The notes under the pieces were generated by a model that was not told where the DNA came from, did not search any database, and saw nothing but the letters and a program-made list of their open reading frames with translations. DNA of 64,000 nt from JACOTK01 sp963743945 (lineage in GTDB: Bacteria > Actinomycetota > Acidimicrobiia > Acidimicrobiales > CADCSY01). A program made the position numbers and the translations under genes. The stretch covers positions 1 through 64,000 of the forward strand of contig CAVURO010000003.1 of NCBI GenBank assembly GCA_963743945.1, written 5' to 3'. This document shows, one piece after another, positions 62,940-64,000 of the stretch. Position 1 is the first letter of the stretch; each line of letters begins with the position of its first letter.

Positions 62940-63900
62940 ATGTCCGATGTCGCCGCGTCCTTGCGCCCCGAACGCACCGGTCATTTCGACACGTGCTGTT
63001 GGACAGCGACCGCTGGGATGCGTACAAGCCACGCCCGAGTGACATCGTCATCACCACGAGCATGAAAGCGGGCACCACGTGGATGCAGACGATCGTGGCC
63101 TGCCTGTTGTTTCCCGATGGCCGCCAACCGGCCCCGACCAACGTTCTGTCCCCGTGGTTCGACCTCTCGTTTCCCGCGGTCGGTGATGTCGTGGATCTCC
63201 TGGAAGCCCAGAAGCACCGTCGCTTCGTGAAAAGCCACCTTCCGGCGAACGCCATCCGATACTTCGACGAGGTTCGGTACCTCGTCATCGGACGCGACGG
63301 CCGTGACGTGTTCATGTCCCTTGTCAATCACTACGAGCGAATGAAACCCGAGATCATCGCGATGGCGAACCACCTGGCCCCACCCGACATACCTCACATG
63401 CCGTTGTACTCGGAGGCCTTCGACTCCGACCCTCGTGCGTTCTTCGATCACTGGATCTCCACCGGGTCCGTGCCCTCGGAAGGCGACGGCTCGCCGTTCT
63501 GGTCGCACTTCGCGCACATCGCCTCGTGGTGGCCGTATCGACACCTCCCCAATGTGCGTCTCGTCCACTTCAACGATCTGCCGGCCGACCTGGACGGCGA
63601 GATGCGGGCGATCGCGGAGTGGCTCGCCATCGACGTTCCCGAGCGCTTCTGGCCCGAGGTCGTCGAGCGCGCAACGTTCGCCTCCATGAAGGAAAAGGCC
63701 GACGAGGTGGCACCGGTCCCCTTTGTCTTTGACGGCGGAGGCGACGGTTTCCTGCACAGCGGGACCAACGGTCGCTGGCGTGACGTGCTCTCCGCGATCA
63801 GCTGCAACGCTACGAAGCCCGCGTCGGGGCCGTGCTCCCACCGGATTGCGCATCATGGTTGGAACACGGATCGAGCCCGGTTCCGGGCGATTGCGGGTGA
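62940..63900 (+). pseudogene. PAPS-dependent sulfotransferase, two single-base frameshifts
   Basis: Across two indels this is a 320-residue sulfotransferase. The N-terminus (ATG 62940, MSDVAASLRPERTGHF) joins the main frame after a missing C near 62991 to give DHVLLDSDRWDAYKPR. The PAPS 5'-loop is TTSMKAGTTWMQTIV and the 3'-phosphate motif is VIGRDGRDVFMSLVNHY. The end joins after GRWRDVLSA by another missing base near 63797, giving DQLQRYEARVGAVLPPDC and a stop at 63898-63900. These enzymes sulfate alcohols or amines on lipids or small molecules. The two clean joins argue for assembly errors. Confidence 0.85.
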
Positions 63901-63903
63901 CGG

Positions 63904-64000
63904 TCAGCTCAGGGCGAGGTTGGCGTAGATCTCCCGCGTCGCGGTGGAGCGGTTGAGCGTGAAGAAGTGCAGGCCCGGAGCGCCCGCGTCGAGGAGCTCC
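63904..64000 (-). CDS. metF: Methylenetetrahydrofolate reductase MetF, C-terminal end (partial)
   Basis: The frame enters from the right edge and ends at a TGA (63904-63906). It encodes ELLDAGAPGLHFFTLNRS, then TATREIYANLALS, the conserved C-terminal segment of MetF where the PGLHFYTLN-type motif contributes to substrate binding. MetF reduces methylene-THF to methyl-THF for methionine synthesis. The start and most of the gene lie beyond the window. Confidence 0.85.
   Translation of the reverse strand, partial: ELLDAGAPGLHFFTLNRSTATREIYANLALS

Overview
The window is high-GC DNA from an actinobacterium. The gene set (two WhiB proteins, a UPF0182 protein, DUF2342, MpaB-type DUF2236, a DivIVA-type protein, SenX3-RegX3, MutT-linked polyphosphate kinase) and the HtrA N-terminus style fit the class Acidimicrobiia best. 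That placement is inferred from gene content only. Several genes are broken by single-base C/G indels, clustered after 48.8 kb, which looks like consensus error in a metagenomic or long-read assembly as much as real decay.

1-6.8 kb is accessory DNA built on the initiator tRNA gene. An intact tRNA-fMet lies at 6712-6788 (minus). Its 3' 48 bp recurs exactly at 2272-2319, so 2320-6758 looks like a small integrated element. It carries an ECF sigma factor with a membrane anti-sigma-like partner, a second membrane protein of that type without a full sigma gene, a ParE-type toxin-antitoxin pair and a gene fragment. Left of the repeat lies an older scar: an integrase tail, two tiny conserved genes, an RHH/Doc pair and an ImmA/IrrE fragment fused onto the end of doc.

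6.9-22.4 kb is chromosomal: UPF0182, a DivIVA-type protein with a C-terminus like phage minor-head proteins, a PDZ-Lon (YlbL-like) protease, a HEAT-repeat protein, MreB (apparent CTG start), MoaE, an HtrA protease split by a 19-bp duplication, an epimerase, a DUF2342 protein that has lost metal ligands, an MFS transporter and a tandem-repeat acidic protein.

22.4-32.3 kb is a compact phosphate module, all on the minus strand: a 99-aa protein, a PPK1-Nudix fusion, pstS-pstC-pstA-pstB-phoU and senX3-regX3, with a two-repeat PHO box before pstS. It would sense, import and store phosphate under SenX3-RegX3 control.

32.3-48.6 kb holds a second HtrA, WhiB, an ECF sigma/anti-sigma pair following tatA, FtcD-like, a second WhiB, a lipoprotein, a VWA protein and its likely MoxR-type ATPase, an aldehyde dehydrogenase with DUF779, MpaB, a thiolase-like protein, an amidohydrolase and a UDG-like glycosylase. 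48.7-64 kb holds central carbon genes (sdhAB, mdh, icd), a ketopantoate-reductase-like gene, a GH2 hydrolase, a secreted TIM-barrel/peptidoglycan-binding protein, a decayed RES-Xre module, SCP2, a second aldehyde dehydrogenase, a sulfotransferase and the end of metF.

At least thirteen genes have a TANNNT -10 box 6 or 7 nt before the start codon, so leaderless transcription appears common here. Gene coupling by 4-bp stop/start overlaps is also frequent.
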